Positions 19,089-27,389 of a stretch of 33,220 nt of DNA are shown one piece after another. The notes beneath the pieces are model-generated. The model was not told the DNA's origin. It saw only the letters and a list, made by a program, of their open reading frames with translations, and made no database searches. The position numbers and the translations under genes are program-made. Numbering within the stretch: the first letter of the stretch is position 1; each line of letters starts with the position of its first letter. The DNA comes from Nocardioides sp. (lineage in GTDB: Bacteria > Actinomycetota > Actinomycetes > Propionibacteriales > Nocardioidaceae), in assembly GCF_024509035.1 (NCBI RefSeq), contig NZ_JANINT010000110.1, forward strand, positions 7,026 through 40,245, given 5' to 3'.

Positions 19089-19154
19089 CGTTCAATTGTT
19101 GAGTTCGGCACCGGTTACTCGTCGGTCACCGGTGCTCAACCCAACAATTGAACG
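19089..19154. terminator. Two-part hairpin between convergent cysM and PAS genes
   Basis: Outer arms 19089-19101 and 19142-19154 are perfectly complementary over 13 bp (CGTTCAATTGTTG). Inner arms 19108-19115 and 19128-19135 pair over 8 bp (GCACCGGT). The stretch CAATTGTTG is unusually AT-rich for this genome. It begins 15 nt after the cysM stop and ends 44 nt before the PAS gene stop. Read as a bidirectional terminator; no U-tract. Confidence 0.7.
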
Positions 19155-19198
19155 ACTGATGCCGCCCAGAGCCCGCCGGCGGAGCTGGCGGGACCCAC

Positions 19199-19864
19199 TC
19201 ACGCCCCGTCCAGCGTCGCCGGCTGGGCCCGCACCAGGTCGCCGGCCTCGAGCTCGTCCTCGCCCAGCGGCTCGATCAGGTCGTTCATCATCGTCCGCGC
19301 CGACTCCAGGGTGCGCGTGAGGTAGGTCAGGGCGCTCTCGGCGTCGTCGAGCTCGAGGGCGTACATCGCCGCGGTGACGCCCTGCACGACGTTGTCGTTG
19401 ATCTCGGCGGCCTGGCGCCGGCGCAGCCGCACCTCGCCCAGGCGCGCGGCCGCGGCCTCGCGCTCGCGCTCGGCGAGCACCTGGTCGGTCACGTCCACGC
19501 AGGTGCCGCGCATCCGCTCGGGTGAGCCGTCGGCGCCCATGATCACCTGGCCGTTGGAGTGCAGGTAGCGCACCTCGCCGTCGGGTCGCACGACCCGCTC
19601 GATCATCTCGTACGGCTCACCGGTCGTGTAGGCGTGCTGGTGGATGGCCTGGATGCGCTCGCGGTCGTCGGGGTGGATGAAGGACAAGAACCGCTCGTAG
19701 GTCGCGTTGAACGACTGCGGCTCGTGCCCGTAGATGCGGTAGAGCTGGTCGGACCACCGGTTGGTGTCGGTGGGGATGTGCCAGTCGTAGTCGCCCATGT
19801 TCGCCAGCGCCTGGGCGTTGTCCATGCGCTGCTGCAGCAGCCGGAGCTCCTCCTCGGCGTCCAT
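19199..19864 (-). CDS. PAS-domain protein with degenerate kinase dimerisation helix
   Basis: This 221-aa cytoplasmic protein starts with a coiled helix (EEELRLLQQRMDNAQ), then one PAS fold (about 20-127; YDWHIPTDTNRWSDQ, IYGHEP, FIHPDDRERI, RVVRPDGEVRYLHSNG, GTCVDVTDQ). A long helix follows (RLRRRQAAEINDNVVQGV, about 147-165) that resembles the dimerisation helix of histidine kinases. At the position of the phospho-acceptor His there is Asn156 (EINDN), and no ATPase domain follows. It cannot act as a normal kinase; it may be a sensor that dimerises with a partner. Start ATG 19864 has CACAAT 6 nt upstream, suggesting a leaderless message. It is divergent from the PRPP synthetase-like gene. Confidence 0.85.
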   Translation of the reverse strand: MDAEEELRLLQQRMDNAQALANMGDYDWHIPTDTNRWSDQLYRIYGHEPQSFNATYERFLSFIHPDDRERIQAIHQHAYTTGEPYEMIERVVRPDGEVRYLHSNGQVIMGADGSPERMRGTCVDVTDQVLAEREREAAAARLGEVRLRRRQAAEINDNVVQGVTAAMYALELDDAESALTYLTRTLESARTMMNDLIEPLGEDELEAGDLVRAQPATLDGA

Positions 19865-19953
19865 GGACCGATTGTGACCCCGTGAGCGGGGCAGGGCGAG
19901 GGGGCAGGGGGCGCGATTCGGGGATCGGTCTCCCGGCGGGGCGTGCGAGGGGC

Positions 19954-19959
19954 TACGGT
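19954..19959 (+). promoter_or_regulatory. Probable -10 box of the PRPP synthetase-like gene
   Basis: TACGGT fits TANNNT and would start a transcript near 19966. The resulting 26-nt leader contains AGGAG (19980-19984) 7 nt before the TTG start at 19992, so this gene uses a normal ribosome-binding site. Confidence 0.5.
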
Positions 19960-19991
19960 GTGCGCGACGGCCCAGGCTGAGGAGCAGCACC

Positions 19992-20969
19992 TTGCGCGAG
20001 ATCGTCGTGTTCAGCGGCAGCGCCCACCGGTCGCTCGCGACCGCCATCTGTCAGGGCCTCGGCGTGCCGCTCTCGTCGGTCGAGCTGACCCGCTTCAGCA
20101 ACGACTGCCTCCAGGCCCAGCTGCAGGAGAACTGTCGCCAGCGCGACGTCTACATCGTGCAGCCGCTCTCGCCGCCGACCCAGGAGCACCTCATGGAGCT
20201 GCTGCTGATGGTCGATGCCGCCCGAGGCGCGTCGGCGGCGCAGATCACCGCGGTGATCCCGTACTACGCCTACGCGCGCTCGGACAAGAAGGACGCCTCG
20301 CGCCTCTCGATCGGCGGGCGTCTCGTCGCCGATCTGCTGGTCGCGGCCGGGGTCGACCGGGTGATCACGATGACCCTGCACGCGCCGCAGGTGCACGCGT
20401 TCTTCTCGGTGCCGGTCGACCACCTGACGGCGCTCGGGGTCCTCGCCGACCACTTCCAGGGCGCGGACCCGGCGACCACGGTCGTGGTCTCGCCCGACTT
20501 CGGCAACGCCAAGACCGCCAGCCAGTTCGCCCGGCTCCTCGGCGTGCCGGTGGCCGCCGGCAGCAAGAAGCGGCTCGCCGACGACCAGGTCGTGATCGAC
20601 GCGATCGTGGGCGACGTCGCCGGCCGCAAGGCGATCGTGCTGGACGACGAGATCGCGACCGGTGGGTCCATCGTGGAGCTGCTCGACCGGCTGGCCGAGC
20701 AGGGGTGCACCGAGGCGGCGGTCGCCTGCACCCACGGACTGTTCGTCGGCAAGGCCATCGAGCGGCTGCGCGAGCACCCGATGATCACCGAGGTGGTCAC
20801 CACCGACACGGTGCCACCGCCGGCGGGCTGGCCCGAGCTCGGCGTCCGCACGATCGCCGACCTGTTCGCGCAGGCGATCGAGCGCATCCACGCCGGTGAG
20901 TCGGTGAGCAGCCTCTTCGACGGCGTCGACCCCTCCCTCGGCCCGCCGCAGCCCAGGTTGTTCGACTGA
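19992..20969 (+). CDS. Ribose-phosphate pyrophosphokinase, atypical type
   Basis: This 325-aa protein is related to PRPP synthetase, which transfers pyrophosphate from ATP to ribose 5-phosphate. The PRPP-binding loop is intact (VLDDEIATGGS, about 216-226) and the N-terminal FSGSAHRSLA and VYIVQPLSPPTQEHLMELLLM are family-typical. Two catalytic regions differ from the canonical enzyme. PYYAYARSDKKDASRLSIGGR (about 90-110) replaces the RQDRK-type ATP-binding stretch, and VSPDFGNAK replaces VSPDxGG. His130 (TLHAPQ) and the basic loop SKKR (191-194) are kept. It is probably a second, divergent PRPP synthetase and not the housekeeping prs, which normally follows glmU. TTG is selected as start by AGGAG 7 nt upstream. 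Its stop directly abuts the convergent gene's stop (TGA|TCA). Confidence 0.87.
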   Translation: MREIVVFSGSAHRSLATAICQGLGVPLSSVELTRFSNDCLQAQLQENCRQRDVYIVQPLSPPTQEHLMELLLMVDAARGASAAQITAVIPYYAYARSDKKDASRLSIGGRLVADLLVAAGVDRVITMTLHAPQVHAFFSVPVDHLTALGVLADHFQGADPATTVVVSPDFGNAKTASQFARLLGVPVAAGSKKRLADDQVVIDAIVGDVAGRKAIVLDDEIATGGSIVELLDRLAEQGCTEAAVACTHGLFVGKAIERLREHPMITEVVTTDTVPPPAGWPELGVRTIADLFAQAIERIHAGESVSSLFDGVDPSLGPPQPRLFD

Positions 20970-22007
20970 TCAGTTCTCGACGGTCAGGTGCTGGTCGGCG
21001 TCGATCCCGCTGCCCGGCACCGCGTCCAGCCCGAGCAGGCTGGCGGCGAGGTTGGCGACGTCGCCGTTGCGCACCGGCTGCCGCCCGGCGTACGACGGCC
21101 GTGTCGTGCCCGGGTCGGCGAAGTCCGGGTTCATCGCGTAGAGGTCGCCGGCGTCGACGCCCGCGCCCCAGACCAGGAACGGGATGCGGTAGTTCTCGAT
21201 GTCCCGCCGTCCCGAGTGGTCCGTGACGCCGGAGGCGAAGCCGTGGTCGGCGGTGAGCACCACGACCGCGCCGGCGCGCCTCGCCGCACGGACGACGGAG
21301 GCGAGCTGGGCGTCGGTGCGCTCGACGGCGCCGAGGTACTCCGCGGACAGCCCGCCGTACTGGTGTCCGAAGCGATCGGGCAGCGAGACGTGCAGGAACG
21401 TGAACGTGGGTGCGCCGTCGGCGAGGTCGGCGCGGGCCATGGCGGTCAGCCGGCGCTGGTTCTCCCGCACCCGGAACAGGTCCACGGCTGTCGGCCAGGA
21501 CCGGTCGTAGAGGCCGAACTTCGCCTTGGTCGTGTAGAGCGCCGTGCTGCCGCCGGCGGCGTGCACGGTGGTGAAGATCGAGTCGACCTCGTGGCCCGCG
21601 GCCTCCTCGACGGTGGTGCCGCGCCGGTCGTCGTCCCAGGTGACACCGTGGCCGCCGCGAGCGGCGTCGATGCGGCGTCCGGTCATCATGCTCGCGTGGT
21701 TGGGCAGCGTCACGGTCTGCTCGACCTCGGTCCGGGCGTTGAGCGTGCCCGCGCCCCGGGCCAGCAGCCGGTGCAGCGTGGGCGAGCGGTCGGGGCCGAG
21801 TTGCTCGATGGCGGCGCTGCCGAGCCCGTCGACCGAGATCGCCAGGACGTGGCCCGGCGGAGCGGTCGCCGCGCCGGTGCGCGTGGTCGCTGCGGCAGGA
21901 CGCGCCGACGCCGGCGGGCGGTCCGAACCCTCGCTGCAGGCGGCGACGGTGGGCGCCAGGACGGCCAGCGCGAGCGCGGCGGAGGCGAGCGAGCGGGGAA
22001 GGGGCAC
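20970..22007 (-). CDS. Lipoprotein phosphodiesterase/alkaline-phosphatase superfamily enzyme
   Basis: This 345-aa protein is an exported hydrolase of the type I phosphodiesterase/nucleotide pyrophosphatase group. A lipoprotein signal is clear: hydrophobic ALALAVLAPTVAAC with the lipobox cysteine at residue 24, then an Ala/Thr/Pro-rich linker. Metal and catalytic residues: Asp60 (ISVDGLG), nucleophile Thr100 (TLPNHASMMTG), PDRFGHQYG, and TADHGF. These match the two-metal alkaline-phosphatase core. The GTG at 22007 is preferred over an upstream extension because it begins the signal peptide and lies 6 nt after the -10 box TACCGT. The substrate is unknown; nucleotides, phospholipids or phosphonates are possible. 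Confidence 0.88.
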   Translation of the reverse strand: MPLPRSLASAALALAVLAPTVAACSEGSDRPPASARPAAATTRTGAATAPPGHVLAISVDGLGSAAIEQLGPDRSPTLHRLLARGAGTLNARTEVEQTVTLPNHASMMTGRRIDAARGGHGVTWDDDRRGTTVEEAAGHEVDSIFTTVHAAGGSTALYTTKAKFGLYDRSWPTAVDLFRVRENQRRLTAMARADLADGAPTFTFLHVSLPDRFGHQYGGLSAEYLGAVERTDAQLASVVRAARRAGAVVVLTADHGFASGVTDHSGRRDIENYRIPFLVWGAGVDAGDLYAMNPDFADPGTTRPSYAGRQPVRNGDVANLAASLLGLDAVPGSGIDADQHLTVEN

Positions 22008-22013
22008 CCCTCG

Positions 22014-22019
22014 ACGGTA
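22014..22019 (-). promoter_or_regulatory. -10 box TACCGT for the lipoprotein phosphodiesterase, leaderless type
   Basis: On the minus strand TACCGT is exactly 6 nt before GTG 22007, the spacing for transcription that starts on the start codon. The GAGGG next to the GTG is too close to act as a Shine-Dalgarno site. Confidence 0.55.
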
Positions 22020-22084
22020 CCTACCGTGACGCTGATCTCCCGTGACCTCCGTCGCGTGGCCATGCGCACGCGGTCGGGACGTCC

Positions 22085-22090
22085 TAGCCT
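22085..22090 (+). promoter_or_regulatory. Probable -10 box of murI
   Basis: TAGCCT fits TANNNT and lies 8 nt before the GTG at 22099, so the message would have no more than one or two leader bases. No Shine-Dalgarno site is present. Confidence 0.45.
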
Positions 22091-22098
22091 TGCCTGCT

Positions 22099-22938
22099 GT
22101 GCGCCCTGCAACGATCGTCGAGACGTCGGCCGACCTGACCGACGCCCCGATCGGCATCTTCGACTCCGGCTTCGGGGGGCTGACGGTGGCGCGCTCGGTC
22201 ATCGACCAGCTGCCGCACGAGTCGATCGTGTACGTCGGGGACACCGCACGCCAGCCCTACGGGCCCAAGCCGATCGGTGAGGTCCGCGAGTACGCCCTCG
22301 AGTGCCTCGACCACCTCGTCGCCCAGGGCGTGAAGGCGCTGGTCATCGCGTGCAACTCCGCGAGCGCGGCGATGCTGCGCGACGCCCGGGAGCGCTACGA
22401 CGTGCCCGTCGTCGAGGTGATCTACCCCGCCACCCGGCGCGCGGTCGCCGCGAGCCGGACCGGCCGGATCGGCGTGATCTGCACCCGCGCCACGGCGGAG
22501 TCGATGGCCTACGACGACGCCTTCGCCGCCGCCCCGCACGTGCAGCTGTTCACCCAGCCCTGCCCGCGGTTCGTCGACTTCGTCGAGGCCGGGGTCACCT
22601 CGGGCGAGGAGCTGATCTCCGTCGCCCACGAGTACCTCGACCCGCTGGTCTCCGAGGGGGTCGACACGCTGATCCTCGGGTGCACGCACTACCCGCTGCT
22701 CACCGGCGTGATCTCGATGGTGATGGGGGACAACGTGACCCTGGTCAGCAGCGCCGAGGAGTGCGGCAAGGACGTCTACAAGATGCTCGTGCGCACCGGG
22801 CTGGTCCGCCCGTCCGGCGAGCCGACGTACTCGTTCCTGACCACGGGCGCTCCGGGCGAGTTCGAGACGATCGGCCGCCGGTTCCTCGGCCCGGAGATGG
22901 TCGCCGCGTCGCAGTTCGTCGGCGGGCTGGTGGTGTAG
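22099..22938 (+). CDS. murI: Glutamate racemase
   Basis: MurI converts L- to D-glutamate for peptidoglycan (279 aa). The two catalytic cysteines are Cys85 (IACNSASA) and Cys195 (LGCTHYPLL). The N-terminal [13 protein letters not shown] and [11 protein letters not shown] are family signatures. A short extension of about 16 residues ([15 protein letters not shown]) precedes the conserved start; GTG 22099 is chosen because of the adjacent -10 box, while ATG 22042 would lie upstream of that promoter. It is followed 13 nt later by the Rv1339-like gene, as in M. tuberculosis. Confidence 0.96.
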   Translation: MRPATIVETSADLTDAPIGIFDSGFGGLTVARSVIDQLPHESIVYVGDTARQPYGPKPIGEVREYALECLDHLVAQGVKALVIACNSASAAMLRDARERYDVPVVEVIYPATRRAVAASRTGRIGVICTRATAESMAYDDAFAAAPHVQLFTQPCPRFVDFVEAGVTSGEELISVAHEYLDPLVSEGVDTLILGCTHYPLLTGVISMVMGDNVTLVSSAEECGKDVYKMLVRTGLVRPSGEPTYSFLTTGAPGEFETIGRRFLGPEMVAASQFVGGLVV

Positions 22939-22951
22939 CGGTGGTCACCGG

Positions 22952-23710
22952 ATGAGGCTCACGATCGTGGGGTGCTCGGGTTCCTACCCGGGCCCCGAGT
23001 CGCCGGCCAGCTGCTACCTGCTCGAGGCCGAGGACGTCGACGGGCGCACCTGGCGGGTGCTGCTCGACCTCGGCAGCGGGTCGCTCGGCACCCTCCACCA
23101 GCACGCCGACCCGCTGGCGGTGGACGCCGTCCTGCTCAGCCACCTGCACGCCGACCACTGCCTCGACCTCACCGGCTACTACGTGCTGCGCAAGTACCAC
23201 CCGCGCGGCGCGCAGCCCCGCATCCCTGTCTGGGGACCGGTCGGCACCGCCGATCGGATGGCCCGCGCCTACGACCTGCCCGACGAGCCCGGCATGCACG
23301 AGGAGTTCGAGTTCCGCGAGTGGGACGGCGTCGAGCAGATCGGGCCGTTCACCGTCGAGCCGGTGGCGGTCAACCACCCCGTCCCGGCGTACGGACTGCG
23401 GGTCAGCGCCGACGGGGTCACGCTGGCCTACACCGGTGACACCGGCCCCTGCGCCTCGCTCGACGACCTGGCGAGGGACGTGGACCTGTTCCTCGCGGAG
23501 GCGTCCTTCCGCGCGGTCGACGACAACCCGCCCGACCTCCACCTGACCGGCACCGACTGCGGCGAGGTGGCGGCCCGCGCGGGTGCCCGCCGCCTGGTGC
23601 TCACCCACGTCCCCCCGTGGCACGACCCCCAGGACGCGCTGGACGAGGCGGTGGCGGCGTACGCCGGGCCGGTGGAGCTGGCGCGCCCGGGGGCGACGTA
23701 CGAGCTGTAG
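22952..23710 (+). CDS. Metallo-beta-lactamase-fold hydrolase, Rv1339-like cyclic-nucleotide phosphodiesterase
   Basis: This 252-aa protein has the metal motif HLHADHCLD (His64, His66, Asp68, His69), a later GDTGP and the C-terminal LTHVPPW, giving the dimetal site of RNase Z-like and PDE-like enzymes. Its location directly after murI and its pattern (MRLTIVGCSGSYPGPESPASCYLL) match Rv1339 of M. tuberculosis, reported as an atypical cAMP phosphodiesterase. A cyclic-nucleotide phosphodiesterase is therefore the best inference; RNase Z itself is unlikely as it is longer. In M. tuberculosis rphA follows; here the next gene on this strand is 2 kb away. The stop is 1 bp from that of the convergent response regulator. 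Confidence 0.9.
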   Translation: MRLTIVGCSGSYPGPESPASCYLLEAEDVDGRTWRVLLDLGSGSLGTLHQHADPLAVDAVLLSHLHADHCLDLTGYYVLRKYHPRGAQPRIPVWGPVGTADRMARAYDLPDEPGMHEEFEFREWDGVEQIGPFTVEPVAVNHPVPAYGLRVSADGVTLAYTGDTGPCASLDDLARDVDLFLAEASFRAVDDNPPDLHLTGTDCGEVAARAGARRLVLTHVPPWHDPQDALDEAVAAYAGPVELARPGATYEL

Positions 23711-23711
23711 G

Positions 23712-24389
23712 TCAGCTCAGTCCAGCGTCGTGAACACAGATCGCGATCTGGACCCGATTGGTGACCTGGAGCTTGTCGAAGAGCCGTGACACGTGTGCCT
23801 TGACGGTCGGCACCGAGAGATAGAGGTCGCGGGCGATCTCGGCGTTGCTGAGGCCGCGACCGACGGCGAGGGCGACGTCGCGCTCCCGGTCGGTCAGCAG
23901 GTCCATGCGGGCCAGGGCATCGGCGGTGCGGGCCGCGGCGAGGTCCTCGGCCGCGTCCGGCTCGTCGCGGAGCCGGCGGATCAGCGTGCGGGTGACGGAG
24001 GGGGAGAGCATCGGCTCGTCGTCGACGACCTTGCGGATCGCGTCGATGATCTGGGGCGGTGGGGTGTCCTTGAGCAGGAAGCCGTCGGCGCCCGAGGCGA
24101 GGGCTTCGACGACGTGCTCGTCGGCGTCGAAGGTCGTGAGCACGATGACCCGGGGCGGGTCGGGGTGGGCGTGCAGCTCGCGGGTGGCGCCGAGGCCGTC
24201 GAGCCGCGGCATCCGGATGTCCATGAGCACGACGTCGGGGCGCAGCTGGCCGGCCAGGCGCACGCCTTCGTGACCGTCGGATGCCTCACCGACGACCTCG
24301 ATGTCGGACTGGCCGCCGAGCATCAGGGCGAGTGCCGAGCGGACCAGGGGGTCGTCGTCGACGAGCAGCACGGTGGTGGCCGCGGTCAT
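23712..24389 (-). CDS. NarL/LuxR-family response regulator
   Basis: This 225-aa response regulator has a receiver domain (VLLVDDDPLVRSAL, phospho-acceptor Asp57 in VVLMDIRMPRLDG, conserved TTFDADE and the lysine in LLKD) and a LuxR-type helix-turn-helix at about 163-222 (LTDREREV-like LTDRERDVALAVGRGLSNAE, TVKAHVSRLFDKL). The ATG at 24389 overlaps the kinase stop (ATGA), so the pair is translationally coupled. The likely target is the ABC exporter promoter on the other side of the kinase gene; this is inferred from arrangement. Confidence 0.96.
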   Translation of the reverse strand: MTAATTVLLVDDDPLVRSALALMLGGQSDIEVVGEASDGHEGVRLAGQLRPDVVLMDIRMPRLDGLGATRELHAHPDPPRVIVLTTFDADEHVVEALASGADGFLLKDTPPPQIIDAIRKVVDDEPMLSPSVTRTLIRRLRDEPDAAEDLAAARTADALARMDLLTDRERDVALAVGRGLSNAEIARDLYLSVPTVKAHVSRLFDKLQVTNRVQIAICVHDAGLS

Positions 24390-25540
24390 GCCGCCCACGG
24401 TATCCATCCGTGGAGCACGAACATCGACCCGTCCCTCCCGGCCTCGAGCCGTCCGCCGCGCAGCTCGGCCCGTTCGGAGAGCCCGACGAGGCCGAGGCCG
24501 GCGCCCGGCGTGGTGGTCCTGGCGAAGCCGATCGGGTTGCGCAGCAGCACGTCGACCCCGTCGTCGGCGGATCCGCTGACCCGCACGCTCACCAGTGCAC
24601 CCGGCGCGTGCTTGCGAGCGTTGGTGAGACCCTCCTGCACGATCCGGTAGACCGTGCGACCGACGGCGTCGGGCGGCTCGCCCTCGACGAGGTCGACGAG
24701 CTCCACGTGCAGCCCGGACCCGCGCGCCTCCTCGATCAGGCCGGCCAGGTCGGCGTACGTCGGCTGGGGTCCGCGCAGCCGCTCGCCCGTCGTGCCGTCG
24801 CGCAGGACGCCGAGCACGCTGCGCAGGTCGGTGAGCGCCTCGTGGGCCTTCTCCTGGATGACTGCGGCGCTCGCCCGCATCTCGTCGGCGCCGAGGTCCT
24901 CGCGGAACGCCAGCGCCCCGGCGTGCATCGAGATCTGCGAGATCCGGTGGGCGAGGACGTCGTGCATCTCGCGGGCGATCCGGGCCTGCTCGTTGCTCCG
25001 GGCACGCGCGACGCGCAGCTCCTGCTCGGCCTCGGCCCGCTCGGCGCGGCTGCGCAGCGTCCAGATCAGCTCGCGCCGGGAGCCGATGTACATGCCCCAG
25101 CCGAGGATGCCGGCCGTGGCGACCCCGTTCGCGACCAGGATGATCCACAGCGGATCGTCGGTGGTCGCGGTGAGCGTGCTGTAGACCTGAGCGCACGCGA
25201 AGCCGAGCAGGCCGACCACGACGAGCTGCTTCCACCGGCGGTGGGTGGCGACCGACACCGACGCCAGGACGGCCGGTCCGGAGGCGATGCCGGACACCGC
25301 GCCCACGAGCGAGAGGGTGACGGCCACCAGCATCGGGAACCGGCGCCGGTAGAAGACCAGCACGTAGGCGCCGACGCCGAGCACGACGTCGGCGATCCAC
25401 CACAGGTCGCCGGTGTCGGCCTCCGCCTCCCAGGCCGGCAGCCAGGTCAGGGCACTGATCGCGAGCATGAGGACCGTTCGCCAGGTATGGCCCCAGGCCC
25501 GCAGACGGGGCTGGTACTCCTCGGGCGTCGGACGGTCCAC
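24386..25540 (-). CDS. NarL-type sensor histidine kinase
   Basis: This 384-aa kinase pairs with the adjacent response regulator. It has about five or six N-terminal membrane segments (VLMLAISALTWLPAW through ILVANGVATAGILGWGMYI, residues 22-153) with almost no extracytoplasmic loops, so it may sense within the membrane. The HisKA_3 box follows with His193 (IAREMHDVLAHRI), then the ATPase domain with VYRIVQEGLTNARKHA (N box) and GAGLGLVGLSERAELRGG (G box). Small intramembrane-sensing kinases next to an ABC exporter often respond to cell-envelope stress or peptide antibiotics; whether that applies here is inference. GTG 25540 lies 6 nt after a -10 box. Confidence 0.95.
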   Translation of the reverse strand: MDRPTPEEYQPRLRAWGHTWRTVLMLAISALTWLPAWEAEADTGDLWWIADVVLGVGAYVLVFYRRRFPMLVAVTLSLVGAVSGIASGPAVLASVSVATHRRWKQLVVVGLLGFACAQVYSTLTATTDDPLWIILVANGVATAGILGWGMYIGSRRELIWTLRSRAERAEAEQELRVARARSNEQARIAREMHDVLAHRISQISMHAGALAFREDLGADEMRASAAVIQEKAHEALTDLRSVLGVLRDGTTGERLRGPQPTYADLAGLIEEARGSGLHVELVDLVEGEPPDAVGRTVYRIVQEGLTNARKHAPGALVSVRVSGSADDGVDVLLRNPIGFARTTTPGAGLGLVGLSERAELRGGRLEAGRDGSMFVLHGWIPWAA

Positions 25541-25546
25541 GCCGCC

Positions 25547-25552
25547 AGGCTA
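25547..25552 (-). promoter_or_regulatory. -10 box TAGCCT for the histidine kinase, leaderless type
   Basis: On the minus strand TAGCCT is exactly 6 nt before GTG 25540. The remaining gap to the ABC gene (25553-25670) must hold the exporter promoter and any response-regulator site; no clear dyad was found there. Confidence 0.55.
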
Positions 25553-25670
25553 GGGTGCCGCAGCCTCGGCCGGGACGCTGCCGGGGTCGGCGGCGCCCCC
25601 TACTTTGGTCTGGCGGCCCGATCCGCGTGGCCGATGCGATCCCGCGCCAGGGTCGGGCAGGGTGGACCCC

Positions 25671-26573
25671 ATGATCACGGTCGAAGGACTCACCAGGAAG
25701 TACGGCTCGTTCACTGCGGTGGACAACGTGAGCTTCGTCTGCCAGCCGGGCCGGGTGACCGGCTTCCTCGGTCCGAACGGCGCCGGCAAGACGACCACGA
25801 TGCGCGTGATGGTCGGGCTGACGCCGCCCACAGCGGGGCGAGTGACGATCGGTGGGCACCTCTACAGCGACATCCCCAACCCCGGCCGCCACGTCGGCGT
25901 GCTGCTCGACGCCTCCGCCCAGCACGCCGGTCGCACCGGCCGCGAGATCCTCGAGCTGGGCGCGCGCACGATGGGTCTGCCGTCCTCCCGCGTGGACGAG
26001 ATGCTCGAGCTCGTCTCGTTGACGCCGGTCGAGGCCAAGCGGCGGCTGCGCAACTACTCCCTCGGCATGAAGCAGCGCCTCGGCATCGCGCACGCCCTCC
26101 TGGGCGATCCGTCGGTGCTGATCCTGGACGAGCCCGCCAACGGCTTGGACCCTGCGGGCATCCGCTGGATGCGAGGGCTGCTGAAGGGCTACGCCGAGCG
26201 CGGCGGCACGGTCCTGCTCTCGAGCCACCTGCTCCACGAGGTGGAGCAGATCGCCGACGAGATGATCCTGATCGGCAACGGCCGGATCGTCGCCCAGGGC
26301 GACAAGAAGTCGCTGCTCGCCAACGCCGGTGACTCCGTCGCCGCGTCGTTCGTCACCGCGCTCGACAACGAGCGGCTCGCCCAGGCCCTCCAGGCCAAGG
26401 GCATCACGGTCGCGAAGGCCGGAGAGGGCCTGCGGGTCGAGGCCGAGACCGTCGAGGTGGGTCGCACCGCCCTCGAGAGCGGCGCTGTCCTGACCGACCT
26501 GCGCTCGGCCGAGGGACGCCTCGAGGACCTCTTCCTCGAGCTGACGGCCGAGACCCAGCGAGAGGCCGTCTGA
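25671..26573 (+). CDS. ABC exporter ATP-binding subunit
   Basis: This 300-aa ATPase powers the two membrane subunits that follow. Walker A GPNGAGKTT (Lys40), a signature-like LGMKQRLGIA, Walker B VLILDEPANGLDP, and the H-loop SSHLLHEV are all present. The signature begins YSLGM rather than LSGGQ, which is normal for the antibiotic-exporter ABC-2 group. A C-terminal extension of about 90 residues (SVAASFVTALDNERL...) ends in LEDLFLELTAE. ATG 25671 is chosen; GTG 25662 is possible. Its stop overlaps the first permease start (TGATG). Confidence 0.94.
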   Translation: MITVEGLTRKYGSFTAVDNVSFVCQPGRVTGFLGPNGAGKTTTMRVMVGLTPPTAGRVTIGGHLYSDIPNPGRHVGVLLDASAQHAGRTGREILELGARTMGLPSSRVDEMLELVSLTPVEAKRRLRNYSLGMKQRLGIAHALLGDPSVLILDEPANGLDPAGIRWMRGLLKGYAERGGTVLLSSHLLHEVEQIADEMILIGNGRIVAQGDKKSLLANAGDSVAASFVTALDNERLAQALQAKGITVAKAGEGLRVEAETVEVGRTALESGAVLTDLRSAEGRLEDLFLELTAETQREAV

Positions 26574-27388
26574 TGAGCATCAGCTCGGGTGCAACGCCCG
26601 CCCTGGGCCACTCCCTCGACATCTCGAGCACCCAGCCCACGCCGTTCCTGCGTCTGGTCCGCACCGAGCTGCGCAAGACCTGGGACACGCGAGCCGGCTT
26701 CTGGCTGCTGCTGTCGACCGCGATCCTCACCGGCCTGGTCATGGTCATCCAGCTGTGGGTGGTGCTCGTCCAGGACCTCGAGGTCAGCTACAACGACTTC
26801 CTGACCTCGACGAACTTCTCCATCGCGCTCCTGCTGCCGGTCATCGGCATCCTGCTGCTGACCAGCGAGTGGAGCCAACGCACCGCGATGGTCACCTTCT
26901 CGCTCGAGCCTCGTCGGCCGCTGGTGATCGCGGCCAAGCTGGTCGTCGGGATCGCGCTGGCGGTCGCCGCGGTCGTGATCGCGCTCGTGCTGGCGACCGT
27001 GTGCAACCTGCTCTACGGCGCGATGTCGGGCTCCGAGGTCGAGTGGGACCTCAGCGTGCTGCAGACGTTGTCGTTCGTGCTGCTCCAGGTGATCGGCATG
27101 CTCACCGGGTTCGCGTTCGCCGCGCTGCTGCTCAGCTCGCCCGCGGCGATCGTGCTCTACATGGTCTACTCCTTCGTCCTGCCGTCGATCTTCGGCATCG
27201 GAGCGGCCCTCATCGGCTGGTTCGAGGACCTGCAGCCGTGGATCGACTTCAACGATGCCCAGACGCCGCTCATCGACGCCACGATGACCGGCGAGGACTG
27301 GGCGCAGTTCGCCGTCTCGGGGTTCATCTGGCTGGTGATCCCCCTGGCCATCGGGCTGTGGCGTGTGCTGCGCGCCGAGGTGAAGTGA
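26573..27388 (+). CDS. ABC-2-type permease, first of two paralogues
   Basis: This 271-aa membrane protein has six predicted helices, beginning with WLLLSTAILTGLVMVIQLWVVLV after an amphipathic segment (FLRLVRTELRKTWDTRAG). ERS-type loops are absent; the conserved cytoplasmic stretch [20 protein letters not shown], shared with the next gene, lies after helix 2. It overlaps the ATPase gene by 1 bp and should pair with the next permease as a heterodimer. Substrate unknown; similar exporters move peptides or lipids. Confidence 0.9.
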   Translation: MSISSGATPALGHSLDISSTQPTPFLRLVRTELRKTWDTRAGFWLLLSTAILTGLVMVIQLWVVLVQDLEVSYNDFLTSTNFSIALLLPVIGILLLTSEWSQRTAMVTFSLEPRRPLVIAAKLVVGIALAVAAVVIALVLATVCNLLYGAMSGSEVEWDLSVLQTLSFVLLQVIGMLTGFAFAALLLSSPAAIVLYMVYSFVLPSIFGIGAALIGWFEDLQPWIDFNDAQTPLIDATMTGEDWAQFAVSGFIWLVIPLAIGLWRVLRAEVK

Positions 27389-27389
27389 G

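Noticed and set aside
23712..26237. One long minus-strand frame joining the response regulator to sequence across the kinase and ABC genes
   Set aside because: Only the segment up to 24389 has receiver-domain sequence. The rest is out of frame with the kinase and antisense to the ABC gene; not a fusion.
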